A DNA stretch of 64,000 nucleotides from Faecalicatena orotica (GCF_003149245.1 NZ_QGDL01000005.1:62001-126000); one strand, 5' to 3'. Shown: positions 9,410-18,328, counted from the first letter of the stretch. Made by a program: numbers and translations. The notes: generated by a model not told the origin, from the letters alone.

Positions 9410-9437
9410 TTGATTTTTTCGGGGAGTCTGATATAAT
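9410..9437 (+). promoter_or_regulatory. Promoter for the tRNA pair
   Basis: TTGATT (9410-9415) and TATAAT (9432-9437) are 16 bases apart, just upstream of tRNA-Gln. Confidence 0.65.
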
Positions 9438-9475
9438 AACGATGTTGCGTCGGACAAGACAAAACAAAATGCTGA

Positions 9476-9546
9476 TGCGGATTGGTGTAATGGCAGCACA
9501 ACAGACTCTGACTCTGTTTGTGAAGGTTCGAGTCCTTCATCCGTAG
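9476..9546 (+). tRNA. tRNA-Gln (anticodon CTG)
   Basis: A cloverleaf can be drawn. The acceptor stem TGCGGAT pairs with ATCCGTA, the anticodon stem ACAGA/TCTGT encloses loop CTCTGAC with anticodon CTG, and the T arm is GAAGG-TTCGAGT-CCTTC. The CCA end is not encoded. A GAATCTGC-GAAA-GCAGATTC hairpin follows at 9551-9570. Confidence 0.9.
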
Positions 9547-9550
9547 TTGA

Positions 9551-9570
9551 GAATCTGCGAAAGCAGATTC
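9551..9570 (+). terminator. Hairpin between the two tRNA genes
   Basis: A perfect 8-bp stem (GAATCTGC/GCAGATTC) with a GAAA tetraloop is followed by TTAATTTTCT. It may be a terminator or a processing hairpin between tRNA-Gln and tRNA-Pro. Confidence 0.6.
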
Positions 9571-9608
9571 TTAATTTTCTCTTTACGAGAAGACAAGTTC
9601 ATACATAT

Positions 9609-9684
<76 letters not shown>

Positions 9685-9687
9685 TTA

Positions 9688-9704
9688 CCCGCATTTTATG
9701 CGGG
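9688..9704 (+). terminator. Terminator of tRNA-Pro
   Basis: CCCGCA-TTTTA-TGCGGG stem-loop followed by TTTTCGTTTTTTT, directly after the tRNA. It lies within the element side of attL. Confidence 0.8.
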
Positions 9705-9741
9705 TTTTCGTTTTTTTAGAGGTTAAAAAAGTTGGTCGGGA

Positions 9742-10183
9742 TTATCCAGTATGTGCCAGATTCTTAAATTTGGCATTTCGTTCTTGGATAATCCTTTTCT
9801 TTTCATCAAGGTTTGATGTGTCGTATGTATAATGCTTCTCGTTGATCTCTGTAGTGTGTCCTAACATACTTGCCACAACTGATTTGGGAGTACCTTTCGT
9901 TTGCAAGTCAGAACGGGTAGTTTTCCGTAGTTTGGTAATACCGCCGCCGTTTACCTTGTTCTCTCTGCATACTCTTGTCATGCAGTCAGTAATGTTTCTG
10001 GCGTGAGTATGGCCCCATTACCATCTGTGAAAATCCATTCGCATAAAATTCCATGTTCTGTCTGAACTTGCTTGATACGTGCCAATAAATCAGTAATCTG
10101 CCTGTCTATTGGATAGGCTCTTGATTTCTTTGTTTTGGTCTTACCTATAAAATTTTGTTGGGTGTCAACACCTTTGCGTCACT
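9742..10183 (-). pseudogene. Tyrosine recombinase (integrase), C-terminal remnant with frameshift
   Basis: The minus strand reads GVDTQQNFIGKTKTKKSRAY... and then, after a frameshift near 10005, HARNITDCMTRVCREN..., ending in an intact C-terminus. The catalytic end is preserved as LGHTTEINEKHYTYD, with the His and the nucleophilic Tyr. The N-terminal SAM-like DNA-binding domain and the first catalytic Arg are missing, since a stop lies near 10183. The gene ends 60 bases from tRNA-Pro, the normal place for an element integrase. It cannot make an active recombinase. Confidence 0.8.
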
Positions 10184-10208
10184 TAGTTTGAAAGTGTAGG
10201 GAATAATA

Positions 10209-10400
10209 ATGCCATCAAATTTACCAAGATTTACATTACGGACAAATCAAGAATATATTGATAAAATCGCATATATTGCAGAAAAAGAGTGTCGGACAAC
10301 TACCAAAGAGATAGAGTATCTGATTATCAGAGAAATAGAAGAGTATGAAGCAGAGCACGGAAAGATTAAACTTCATGGGAAAGATTGCAAAATGAAATAG
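10209..10400 (+). CDS. Arc-like ribbon-helix-helix DNA-binding protein
   Basis: A 63-residue protein with an N-terminal beta strand (PRFTLRTN) followed by two helices and a short acidic-basic tail, the shape of Arc/MetJ repressors found on plasmids and integrative elements. RHH dimers bind DNA through the strand and often control element copy or excision genes. The ribosome site is weak (GTAGGGA). It lies inside the decayed element and may be a leftover without a target. Confidence 0.65.
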   Translation: MPSNLPRFTLRTNQEYIDKIAYIAEKECRTTTKEIEYLIIREIEEYEAEHGKIKLHGKDCKMK

Positions 10401-10520
10401 GCTTGACACAAGAACAGGCTATTGCCCATCTATAACTTATAATATATAGTTTTCTAATTTGGAGTTTTTAAAGGGTTATATTAAGACAGTATACTAATTA
10501 CTAGATATTATCTAAAAGAA

Positions 10521-10549
10521 TTGATATTTAGCAGTTACTTTGTTAGAAT
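10521..10549 (+). promoter_or_regulatory. Promoter of the small toxin mRNA
   Basis: TTGATA (10521-10526) and TAGAAT (10544-10549) with a 17-base gap. The RNA would begin near 10556 with a long leader holding a CCCTC-TATCA-GAGGG hairpin at 10587-10601. Confidence 0.6.
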
Positions 10550-10677
10550 ACAAATAGGTGTTACCATAAACGGAATAGGCGGTTTGCCCTCTATCAGAGG
10601 GACTGAACCCTCTGATTACATAGAAATCCTAAATTGAATTTATTTGATTTGGAAATCTTGGAAAGGAGGGCTGACGT

Positions 10678-10770
10678 ATGAGTGATTTTGAAATGCTCTC
10701 CATCGTATTCATGGTTCTTGGAATCATTGTTACGATATTAGTTGCATACATAAACCATACAAAAAAGTAA
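10678..10770 (+). CDS. Holin-like type I toxin, 30 aa
   Basis: A 30-residue peptide beginning MSDFEMLS and ending HTKK: a short polar start, one hydrophobic helix (about residues 8-25) and a basic tail. This is the build of the holin-like/Fst/TxpA membrane toxins of Firmicutes, which insert in the membrane and disturb it. GAAAGGAGGG lies seven bases before the ATG. The stop codon lies within a bidirectional terminator, and an antisense RNA promoter faces it, as expected for a type I toxin-antitoxin locus. It may serve to stabilise the integrated element. Confidence 0.75.
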   Translation: MSDFEMLSIVFMVLGIIVTILVAYINHTKK

Positions 10771-10848
10771 CCGCCACCGACCAAGGATAGGTTACTTTTT
10801 AAATAAGTAATTAAAATTGGGCAACCGTCTATCGGTAACGCCTTTTAT
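10760..10848 (-). ncRNA. Predicted antisense antitoxin RNA
   Basis: A consensus minus-strand promoter (see 10855-10883) should start an RNA near 10848 that ends at the shared terminator, about 85 nt long. It contains the hairpin ACCG-ATAGA-CGGT. Its GATAGA is complementary to TCTATC in the apical loop of the toxin leader hairpin (10590-10595), allowing a six-base kissing contact, and it also overlaps the toxin stop and terminator. The layout matches convergent RNA pairs of the Fst/par type. Predicted from sequence only. Confidence 0.6.
10765..10797. terminator. Bidirectional terminator shared by toxin and antisense RNA
   Basis: AAGTAACC and GGTTACTT form an 8-bp stem with a 17-base loop. The + strand is followed by TTTTT and the minus strand by TTTTTTG, so both convergent RNAs can end here. 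The left arm includes the toxin stop codon. Confidence 0.75.
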
Positions 10849-10854
10849 ATTTAT

Positions 10855-10883
10855 ATATTAACAAGTATCTTGCAAAATGTCAA
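10855..10883 (-). promoter_or_regulatory. Promoter of the antisense RNA
   Basis: On the minus strand TTGACA (10883-10878) and TAATAT (10860-10855) are separated by 17 bases, a stronger match than the toxin promoter. This is expected where antitoxin RNA must be in excess. Confidence 0.65.
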
Positions 10884-11003
10884 ATGATACTTAGCTGTTA
10901 AAATTTTAATAGGTATGAAAATGACAATACAATGAATGAACATCATACTGTCATTTTTGGTTTTTAATATACGGATATACAAGTTTTCCTTTCTGACCGT
11001 TAG

Positions 11004-11034
11004 GGTCGCGTGTTCGAATCACGTCACTCCGATT
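11004..11034 (+). repeat. attR: second copy of the tRNA-Pro end
   Basis: An exact 31-bp copy of tRNA-Pro positions 9654-9684 that is not part of a complete tRNA: upstream bases cannot form the acceptor or anticodon arms. It marks the right end of the integrated element. Confidence 0.88.
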
Positions 11035-11106
11035 AACTGTGTAAGATACCGGAATCCTTTGTAAGATGGGGATACCGGTATTTTTTTGTGTGATTATACC
11101 GTAGCT

Positions 11107-11624
11107 TTATATGGTGGAGCACATTCTTTTTGAGGGTTGTCCCAGCCACTCTTGTATTTTTTTTGGATGCCATCCAAGTTCGAATAATATGGAAGCCGTT
11201 GAATACCTAAGTGAATGGAAGGTCATATCGGGTCTGCCAAAAATCTCTGCTAACTTTTTAAAGTGGTGATAAACATAATCAGGGCGTATAGAATGTCCAT
11301 CATCCCATACGAATATCTCCTTATTGTCGACATATGTATCTCCATAAAATAATCTGTTTTCTTCCTTTTTTAGTACTACACCTTTAAAGAAAGATTCCAT
11401 TTCTTGTGTAAGATAGTACGTTCAATTTTCAGTAAATGCCTTTTAAAATCCAGCGACTTTTCTGTTATACCAAATACCTCTGATCGTCTTAATCCATAAT
11501 GCAGTGTTGCGTATATTATATGCTTGGTATTTAGAATATATCCTTCCCAATGCGAGTGCATAAAATATATCCCAATGGTGGAAAATTGTCCTGAAATGTT
11601 GAAAGCAATGGTTGTAGAAATCAA
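11107..11624 (-). pseudogene. Second tyrosine recombinase remnant, two frames
   Basis: Two overlapping minus-strand pieces belong to one integrase. The upstream piece (11376-11624) has YGLRRSEVFGI, the first catalytic Arg region. The downstream piece (11107-11400) has FHSLRYSTASILFELGW, the HxLR box, and ends at WLGQPSKRMCSTI before the catalytic Tyr. The N-terminal half is missing and a frameshift joins the two. Its C-terminus faces the att copy at 11004-11034 just as the first integrase faces tRNA-Pro. Confidence 0.75.
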
Positions 11625-11791
11625 TGAATCACAGGTTTAAGAAAAGGAGCAGTTGGGAAACAGCATATATGCATATAACAGACAGTCAGGGAAGGTTTAC
11701 ATTGCCCTGTAGAAATAAAACTTAACCTAGCCATTGTGCATATGATTTGTTACAATAATTAAAAAGCCAGAAAGATTGTTAGGAGTGCAAA

Positions 11792-13147
11792 ATGGATTTA
11801 AAGAGAGATATATACGAAAATCTGCTGCAGTGGAAAAAAAGAGATTCTGGAAAGGTTCTGGAAATTAATGGGGCGAGACAGGTTGGCAAGACATATATAC
11901 TGACCAAGTTTGCCGAGGAGAATTATAATAATTTTATTTACATTAATATGATGCAGACATCCGGGCAGGAGTTTATCTCCTGTCTGGATAAAGCGACGGA
12001 ATGGGAGCCGGGGCAGAAAAGGATAAAGAAACCAATCCATAAGGCATTGGAACTGTTTGATCAGGAATTTACAGATGACCGCGAAACCATTATACTGATA
12101 GATGAAATACAGGAATCTGCTAAAGTATTTTCTCTCATCCGGCAATTCTCCCGGGAATTTGCGGCGCATTTTATCGTGACTGGCAGTTACCTTGGAAAGA
12201 CCGTACAGAAAGAATATTTTCTTCCGGCAGGAGATATTGAAACCATGACTCTGGAGACATTATCATATGAAGAGTTTCTGGAGGCGGCGGGAAAAAGAGA
12301 CATCTACGACGGACTGGATTTGTTTGGAAGGGGCAGCCATGAAAAATACGATGAATTAAAGCAGCTATATGACATATATTGCCAAATTGGCGGATATCCT
12401 GCAGTAGTGAATGAATATTTTGAGTCGGGAGATTTGGATAAATGCCAGAAACTTCTGCAGGAGCTGATCAGTATTTTTATAGAAGAATCAGAGTGGTATT
12501 TTGACAATGTACTGGAGATGAACCTTTTCGAACAGATATTTCCTGCAATAGCCCAGACTATGGTACGAGAGAAAAAAGGCTCAAAAGACCTGATGACGGA
12601 CTTATCGAAGATTATTTTTAAGGAAGAATCGAACAAAGTAACGAAGACAAGCATCCACAATGCGATTGCATGGCTGTACCGTTCAAATATCATAGGATAT
12701 TGTGATAGAGTGAATGAAGGAGATATTCTGGATGTGACCTTTAACTGCCGTTTTTATTTTAAAGACATAGGTGTTGCACGTCTGTTTCTTAAGATGGCAG
12801 GTGCAGATCGACGAAATATTGAAGGGATAATTAATGAGAGCTTTGTATGCCGTTATATAGAACAGATGATTCGTGAGATGGAAGTGGCAGGACGGTCGCC
12901 TATGTTTGGACTGTATAAGGGCGGTGAGATTGATTTTATTGTGAAGAGCCTTCAGGACGAATGTGTCTACGGAATAGAAGTGAAGGCAGGGAAAGATATC
13001 GGGAAAACAGCAAACCGGATGCTGAAAGAGGGGAAGATCAGATATCTGTTCTTATTGAAAGGAGACACTTATGGCGGTGTAGCGGAGGGGAGAAAATATA
13101 CAGTGCCAATATATATGGCAGGAAAATTAAACTTTAATGACAGATGA
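11792..13147 (+). CDS. AAA-family ATPase with DUF4143 C-terminus
   Basis: A 451-residue protein of the AAA_14/DUF4143 type. The N-terminal ATPase has Walker A GARQVGKT (about residues 27-34), Walker B IILIDEIQES (about 107-116) and a sensor-like FIVTGSYLG. The C-terminal half resembles DUF4143, with a restriction-endonuclease-like IDFIVK...GIEVKAGK core (D-x-EVK) near residues 386-408. The role of this very common family is not established; links to mobile DNA and defence have been suggested. It stands alone, directly after the integrase wrecks, so it may have arrived with them. It ends at a strong terminator. Confidence 0.85.
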   Translation: MDLKRDIYENLLQWKKRDSGKVLEINGARQVGKTYILTKFAEENYNNFIYINMMQTSGQEFISCLDKATEWEPGQKRIKKPIHKALELFDQEFTDDRETIILIDEIQESAKVFSLIRQFSREFAAHFIVTGSYLGKTVQKEYFLPAGDIETMTLETLSYEEFLEAAGKRDIYDGLDLFGRGSHEKYDELKQLYDIYCQIGGYPAVVNEYFESGDLDKCQKLLQELISIFIEESEWYFDNVLEMNLFEQIFPAIAQTMVREKKGSKDLMTDLSKIIFKEESNKVTKTSIHNAIAWLYRSNIIGYCDRVNEGDILDVTFNCRFYFKDIGVARLFLKMAGADRRNIEGIINESFVCRYIEQMIREMEVAGRSPMFGLYKGGEIDFIVKSLQDECVYGIEVKAGKDIGKTANRMLKEGKIRYLFLLKGDTYGGVAEGRKYTVPIYMAGKLNFNDR

Positions 13148-13202
13148 TTTATTAACAAATAATTGCCTTTCAGGCATTTTAAAATATTGAGAGATAAGAC
13201 GG

Positions 13203-13229
13203 CTGCCAGAGATGATATTACTCTGGCAG
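13203..13229 (+). terminator. Terminator of the AAA ATPase gene
   Basis: CTGCCAGAG and CTCTGGCAG form a 9-bp stem with a nine-base loop, followed by TTTTTAATT. The rest of the gap up to the LysR gene holds one more terminator and no recognisable gene. Confidence 0.85.
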
Positions 13230-13293
13230 TTTTTAATTCTCGGTAAATGGTAATTGCGATGAATATATTAGAAAAGGACGCTACGCAGAAAAA

Positions 13294-13326
13294 ACACAGA
13301 GTATGAGTTAAAGTCGTACTCTGTGT
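13294..13326. terminator. Bidirectional terminator
   Basis: ACACAGAGTA and TACTCTGTGT form a 10-bp stem flanked by AAAAAA on the left and TTTTTTT on the right. It could serve the minus-strand LysR gene as well as + strand readthrough. Confidence 0.8.
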
Positions 13327-13546
13327 TTTTTTGCAATATCTTAAAATTCAGTTGACAAACAGTGGGAATCACACAGATTCGCTTTGTTTTCAGAAAGGAT
13401 AAAATCAGGTCATATATAAATTTAAAATTGTGCAAAATTACCCACAGGCTTTTGCCTGTAACTTGCAAAGTGTTTCTGTGTTAGACAAAGTGTGCTAAAA
13501 AGGTTAGTATTTTATTAAAGAAATAGTAAAAATGCATATAAGAAAA

Positions 13547-14494
13547 TTATTTGTCTTTCGATTCAGTGAAAAGCAGGCGGGCCTCTTTAAGAAAACAGAT
13601 TTCGGCGGTATGCAGGTGTTTTCCTTTCTCATAGCAGATAGCGAGCTTGGGGTCAAATCCCGTGATATCGATCGGGTAATGAAGCAAATTATCTGCTGGC
13701 CGGGAGGGGGAAGCAAAAAAGCGCCGGTTCATGAAATCTGTCGGTGCCAGAAGGCATCCGGCTCCCTTTACGCACATCTCGGCATTGAGGTCTCCGTTTT
13801 CAGAGAGGAACCCTATCTCGGGTGTGAAATTGTACTGCTGGAAGATGCTGTTCAGGTCACGCGCAAGCTGTCCCTGCCGGTCTTTCAGGACAAGGAACGG
13901 CATCTCCTTTAAAAGGGAGAGATCACGGGTCTCTATTAGTTTTTCTTCGATGGAAGGCCAGCGGTCACCGTATACCTTCTCTGCGAGGCTTTTGTGGAAT
14001 ATGGCATGGTAAGGATCATGGTTAATCAAAATCACATGCTCCAGTTCCTCATCCAGAGGCAGATAACTGATGTACAGGTCAACCCCGCGCATGTTGTGGG
14101 AAATGTCCGTATGCAGGCGTTTAACAACACTGACATCATACTGTGGGTACTTTTCGGAGAAACGCATCAGCAGGTCGGGCAGGAACGGGGGAACATCATA
14201 GGTCGAGATCCCAATCGTAATCTTGCTCCGGCGTTTCGTTGTCACGTTGTCAATATTGGCAAGCATCCGGTCATAGGCACTGAGGAGCTCCTTACCACCC
14301 TCGAAGAAGCACTCACCGGCAACAGTTAAACTCAATGGGGTTTCACGGTTGAAAAGAGGCACTCCGATCTCGCTTTCCAGCTTCTTGAGATGTTCACTTA
14401 AGGACTGCTGGGAGACAAATAATTTTCGTGCAGCAGCGCTGATACTTTGTTCTTCTGCAATTGCCATAAAATATTTGATGTTTAAAAAATTCAT
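13547..14494 (-). CDS. LysR-family transcription regulator
   Basis: A 315-residue LysR protein. The N-terminal winged helix-turn-helix (about 1-60) reads MNFLNIKYFMAIAEEQSISAAARKLFVSQQ at its start, and a periplasmic-binding-like effector domain follows (about 90-300). It is divergent from the oligopeptide-type ABC operon beginning at 14674 with a 179-base shared region, the usual arrangement for a LysR activator and its target. The inducer is unknown; given the downstream hydrolases, an aromatic or lipid-like compound imported by the operon is possible. Confidence 0.88.
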   Translation of the reverse strand: MNFLNIKYFMAIAEEQSISAAARKLFVSQQSLSEHLKKLESEIGVPLFNRETPLSLTVAGECFFEGGKELLSAYDRMLANIDNVTTKRRSKITIGISTYDVPPFLPDLLMRFSEKYPQYDVSVVKRLHTDISHNMRGVDLYISYLPLDEELEHVILINHDPYHAIFHKSLAEKVYGDRWPSIEEKLIETRDLSLLKEMPFLVLKDRQGQLARDLNSIFQQYNFTPEIGFLSENGDLNAEMCVKGAGCLLAPTDFMNRRFFASPSRPADNLLHYPIDITGFDPKLAICYEKGKHLHTAEICFLKEARLLFTESKDK

Positions 14495-14673
14495 ATGGAT
14501 TCATCCTTTGCCAAAGTGTTTCATTTATTGTAACATCAAAAGAATTTTCGGCGCAAGTGAAAGCTTAATATGCAGTTTATTATTTTCAAAAACTGATACT
14601 GTTTCTATAAACAGTAACTAAAAATTAATTCTGTGAAAACAGAAAGGAAAATGTACGAAGTGGAGGTACAAAA

Positions 14674-16311
14674 ATGGCTGGGAAAAAAGTGAAGAGGATG
14701 CTGGCAGTTTTATTGGCCGGAGCAATGGTTGTTTCGACGGCGGCCTGCGGAGGTAACAAAGATGCAGACACAAAGAGCAGTACAGACAGTGGTGACGGGG
14801 CAGCAGATCAGAAAACTGTGGCTGCAGATGCTGAAGAAGGCGCCCTTGTCGTAGGAATCTACGGTGGGTTAGACTCCCTGAACCCCTGGACAAGCGGACG
14901 AATTACAAAGGATATGGTTACATATGTGCTCTATGAGACACTCGCAAGCTGTCAGAGCGGTTCAAAGGATCTGGACAATATCCTGATGAAAGGATATGAA
15001 AAAGTAGATGACAACACTTTTGATGTAGAAATTTATGATTACATAAAAGACGCAGAAGGCAATGCCATTACAGCAGCTGATGTCGTTTTTAGTTTTGAAC
15101 AATATATGCAGAACTGGGCAACAACAGTAGAAGCGGTTACGGCAAAGGATGATTACCATGTGGAACTGAAGCTGAACACAACGGCAGCAGGAGCTTTTGA
15201 GTATATTGTATGTAAGGTGCCGATTGCAAGTGAGAAAGCATACAATGACAGCGCAGACCAGTTTGCATCTACATCCTGCGGTACTCTGCCGTATACAGTG
15301 GCCGGCGGAAAAGACTATGTAAACGGGACTAAAATTGTTGCAAGGAAAACAGGCACATACTGGCAGACGGATGAGAGTCTGATTTATCCCGGAAGCGCTG
15401 CAAATGCAGAGGTAATCCAGTTTGACATTCTGGAAGAACCTACACAGATGGCACTTGCTGTAGAAGAAGGAAGAATCCAGTTTGCACAGTACATAGACCC
15501 CAGCCTCCTGGATGAGGTTGCCGCAAAAGACAATCTGGAACTGTGTATGGTACCGTCTTCTGAGGACCGCGGTATTATGCTCTGTATGACAGAAGACAGC
15601 CCGTTCTATGATAATCTTGCCCTGAGGCAGGCAGTCCTGTATGCAATCGACAACGAGGCAGTTGCCGAGGCGTGCGGATACGGTTATGGTTCTCCTTCTA
15701 TCGTAACGTGTGGGAATGCCGACCTGACAATCGGTTATGATTCATCATGGGAGACAAAACCATATGATTATGACCCGGATAAAGCAAGAGAACTCCTGAA
15801 AGAAGCAGGATATGATGAAGGGAAACTGCACTTAAGACTGCTCTGCAATAATAATAAAACAATTACAACCATGTGGCAGATTATCCAGGCAAACCTGCTG
15901 GATGTAGGAATCGATGCGGAACTGAATGTATGTGAAGGAACCACATATGGCTCCTACCGTGACGGTACAAGCGGACAGTATGAACTGGCATACGCAGGAC
16001 CGGGTAATGGCGGATATGTAACATCTGATTTATGGAATACATTGTTTAACCGCAAAAACTATGCGTCAGGAGCAACATGGGCCGGGGCAAAGGATGATAA
16101 GCTTCAGGAATTGTATGATAAGATTGCCGCGCCAGATGGATACACACAGGACAACATTAATGCTTTTTATGAATATATAACAGACAATGCATATTATTAC
16201 AGGATTTATGACCTTCCTGAGTATGCGGCATATGACAAAGAAGCTGTCAGCGACTACTTTGTAGACTGGAACAGATTTATCCGTGCAAATACAATTGCCT
16301 TAAGTAAATAA
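14674..16311 (+). CDS. ABC importer substrate-binding lipoprotein, family 5
   Basis: A 545-residue extracellular lipoprotein of the peptide/nickel/opine-binding family (SBP_bac_5). The signal peptide ends in the lipobox STAACG (Cys near residue 25), followed by a serine/aspartate-rich linker and the mature domain starting VVGIYGGLDSLNPW. GTGGAGG precedes the ATG. It captures the substrate for the permease and ATPase genes that follow. The family binds oligopeptides but also glycosides, opines and other compounds, so the ligand is open. Confidence 0.92.
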   Translation: MAGKKVKRMLAVLLAGAMVVSTAACGGNKDADTKSSTDSGDGAADQKTVAADAEEGALVVGIYGGLDSLNPWTSGRITKDMVTYVLYETLASCQSGSKDLDNILMKGYEKVDDNTFDVEIYDYIKDAEGNAITAADVVFSFEQYMQNWATTVEAVTAKDDYHVELKLNTTAAGAFEYIVCKVPIASEKAYNDSADQFASTSCGTLPYTVAGGKDYVNGTKIVARKTGTYWQTDESLIYPGSAANAEVIQFDILEEPTQMALAVEEGRIQFAQYIDPSLLDEVAAKDNLELCMVPSSEDRGIMLCMTEDSPFYDNLALRQAVLYAIDNEAVAEACGYGYGSPSIVTCGNADLTIGYDSSWETKPYDYDPDKARELLKEAGYDEGKLHLRLLCNNNKTITTMWQIIQANLLDVGIDAELNVCEGTTYGSYRDGTSGQYELAYAGPGNGGYVTSDLWNTLFNRKNYASGATWAGAKDDKLQELYDKIAAPDGYTQDNINAFYEYITDNAYYYRIYDLPEYAAYDKEAVSDYFVDWNRFIRANTIALSK

Positions 16312-16340
16312 TGAGTCTGGACCGCTGCCATAAGTCTAAA

Positions 16341-16383
16341 ATAACGGGGTATGGGATGAGCTTACAGGGCCATATCCCGTTAT
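16341..16383 (+). terminator. Partial terminator between binding protein and permease genes
   Basis: ATAACGGG...ATGG pairs with CCAT..CCCGTTAT around a 15-base loop, followed by TTAAA. With only a weak T-run it probably stops part of the transcripts, giving more binding protein than permease. Confidence 0.6.
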
Positions 16384-16476
16384 TTAAAGGTAGAACAAAA
16401 TCGGATACTTTGAGGCGGAATACATATGATACTGGATCTCAAGGATACAGTACAAGAAAACTGGAGTAATGACTTT

Positions 16477-17433
16477 ATGGGTAAATATATTTTAAAACGA
16501 ATTTTATTGATGATACCTGTTATCTTAGGTGTTGTAATTTTAGTTTTTACCTTAATGCAGCTGACTCCCGGTGATCCGGCACAGGTGATTCTGGGGACAA
16601 CGGCTACAGATGCGCAGATTAATGCACTGCGGCAGGAGATGGGATTGAATGATCCGTATATCGTACAGCTTGGAAGGTACATATACGATGTATTTATCCG
16701 TTTTGATTTTGGAACCTCTTACATCAGCAATGTATCGATTACTTTAGAGCTTGCACAGCGTTTTCCGAAGACTCTCATTTTTGCGGTATCGGGAATGATC
16801 CTGTCTCTGGTGATCGGCATCCCTCTGGGAGTGACGGCGGCAGTACATCAGAACAGTGTCGCAGATTATGGTTCCATGACGCTGGCGCTTATTGGTACCT
16901 CCCTGCCGGGATTCTGGTTTGCATTAGTGCTGATTCTGTTTTTCAACGGCAAACTGGGCTGGCTCCCGGCTTACGGGACAGGCGGGCTGAAATTCTGGAT
17001 TCTGCCGATTGCGTCGACTGCGTTCGCCGGAATTACGACAATGGCAAGGCAGATGCGGTCAGGAATGCTGGAAGTGATCCATTCGGACTATATCACAATG
17101 GCAAAGGCAAAGGGGGTAAAGAAACGCTCCGTTATTTATAAACATGCCCTGCCAAACGCCCTCATACCTGTTATCACAGTTGCAAGCATGAGTTTTGGTA
17201 CTTCACTCGGCGGCACGCTGATAGCAGAAACAATTTTTGCAATCCCCGGAGTGGGTGTTTACATAGTCAACGCAGTAAACAACCGCGATTATCCGGTTGT
17301 ACAGGGAGGGGTAATTCTTCTGGCAATTACATTCTCCATTATCATGCTGCTTACGGATCTTCTGATCGCTTATGTTGACCCGCGTGTAAAAGCGCAGATT
17401 ACCGGTGGTAAGAAAAGGGGTAGGAAAAAATGA
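16477..17433 (+). CDS. ABC permease, DppB/OppB type
   Basis: A 318-residue inner-membrane permease of the dipeptide/oligopeptide class with about six membrane helices. It has the typical MGKYILKRILLMIPV start, the TPGDPAQVILG periplasmic loop and an EAA-like loop (MLEVIHSDYITMAKAKGV). ATG 16477 gives the family-typical N-terminus and has GGAG ten bases upstream. An in-frame ATG at 16426 with GAGGCGG would add 17 hydrophilic residues and cannot be excluded. The stop overlaps the next start by four bases. Confidence 0.9.
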   Translation: MGKYILKRILLMIPVILGVVILVFTLMQLTPGDPAQVILGTTATDAQINALRQEMGLNDPYIVQLGRYIYDVFIRFDFGTSYISNVSITLELAQRFPKTLIFAVSGMILSLVIGIPLGVTAAVHQNSVADYGSMTLALIGTSLPGFWFALVLILFFNGKLGWLPAYGTGGLKFWILPIASTAFAGITTMARQMRSGMLEVIHSDYITMAKAKGVKKRSVIYKHALPNALIPVITVASMSFGTSLGGTLIAETIFAIPGVGVYIVNAVNNRDYPVVQGGVILLAITFSIIMLLTDLLIAYVDPRVKAQITGGKKRGRKK

Positions 17434-18317
17434 CGGATGCAATAAATGTGAAAACAAACCAGGAACCTGTAAAAAAGAAAAGTCAGTTTTTAGAGGTCTT
17501 AAAAAGGCTCTCTTATAATAAAGGCGCCGTGTTCGGCGGAATTCTGTTTTTAGCAGTTCTGCTGCTGGCTATTTTCGCCCCTCTGATTGCGCCATATGAT
17601 TACGCCGCGATTAATATTAAAGACCGTTTCTTATCCCCCTGTCTGGCCCACTTGTTTGGAACAGACCACATGGGCCGTGACATTTTGAGCCGTGTCCTGT
17701 ATGGTGCAAGGTATTCACTCCTGATCGGAATCGGTTCAGTCATTTTCAGTGCTGTTTTCGGTATTATTATCGGGGCAATTTCGGGATATTATGGCGGATG
17801 GGCCGACAATCTGATCATGCGTATCTGCGATATCATCCAGTCAATCCCCGGTCTGATCCTGAACATCGCACTCGCCTGTGTACTTGGTCCCGGCGTATTT
17901 AATACCATCCTTGCACTTGGGTTTGAAGGGATTGCCGGAACGGCCAGACTGATGCGGTCTTCGATTCTGAACGTGCGGAAAATGGAATATCTGGATGCGG
18001 CACGTACGAGCAACTGCAGTAGTTACCGCATCATTTTAAGACATGTTTTCCCGAATACGTTTGCACCGATCCTTGTCCAGTCGACAATGGGGGTGGGGGC
18101 GAGAATTATGCTTGCGGCAAGCATGAGTTTTATTGGAATTGGTGTTCAGCCGCCGACTCCCGAGTGGGGAGCCATGCTGGCAGACAGCCGTGATTTCCTG
18201 ATGAAGTTCCCTTATATGTGCCTGATTCCGGGTATTTGCATCATGTTGGTTGTCCTTGCGCTGAATCTGCTCGGAGACGGTCTGCGCGATGCATTAGATC
18301 CAAAGCTTAAGAAGTAG
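17430..18317 (+). CDS. ABC permease, DppC/OppC type
   Basis: A 295-residue partner permease with an N-terminal cytoplasmic stretch, a first helix (FGGILFLAVLLLAIFAPLIAPYD) and the DppC hallmarks HLFGTDHMGRDILSRVLYGARYSL. The EAA loop is MEYLDAARTSNCSSYRIILRH. The ATGA overlap with the preceding permease gene implies coupled translation and equal amounts of both subunits. Confidence 0.93.
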   Translation: MTDAINVKTNQEPVKKKSQFLEVLKRLSYNKGAVFGGILFLAVLLLAIFAPLIAPYDYAAINIKDRFLSPCLAHLFGTDHMGRDILSRVLYGARYSLLIGIGSVIFSAVFGIIIGAISGYYGGWADNLIMRICDIIQSIPGLILNIALACVLGPGVFNTILALGFEGIAGTARLMRSSILNVRKMEYLDAARTSNCSSYRIILRHVFPNTFAPILVQSTMGVGARIMLAASMSFIGIGVQPPTPEWGAMLADSRDFLMKFPYMCLIPGICIMLVVLALNLLGDGLRDALDPKLKK

Positions 18318-18328
18318 GGGAGAACGAT

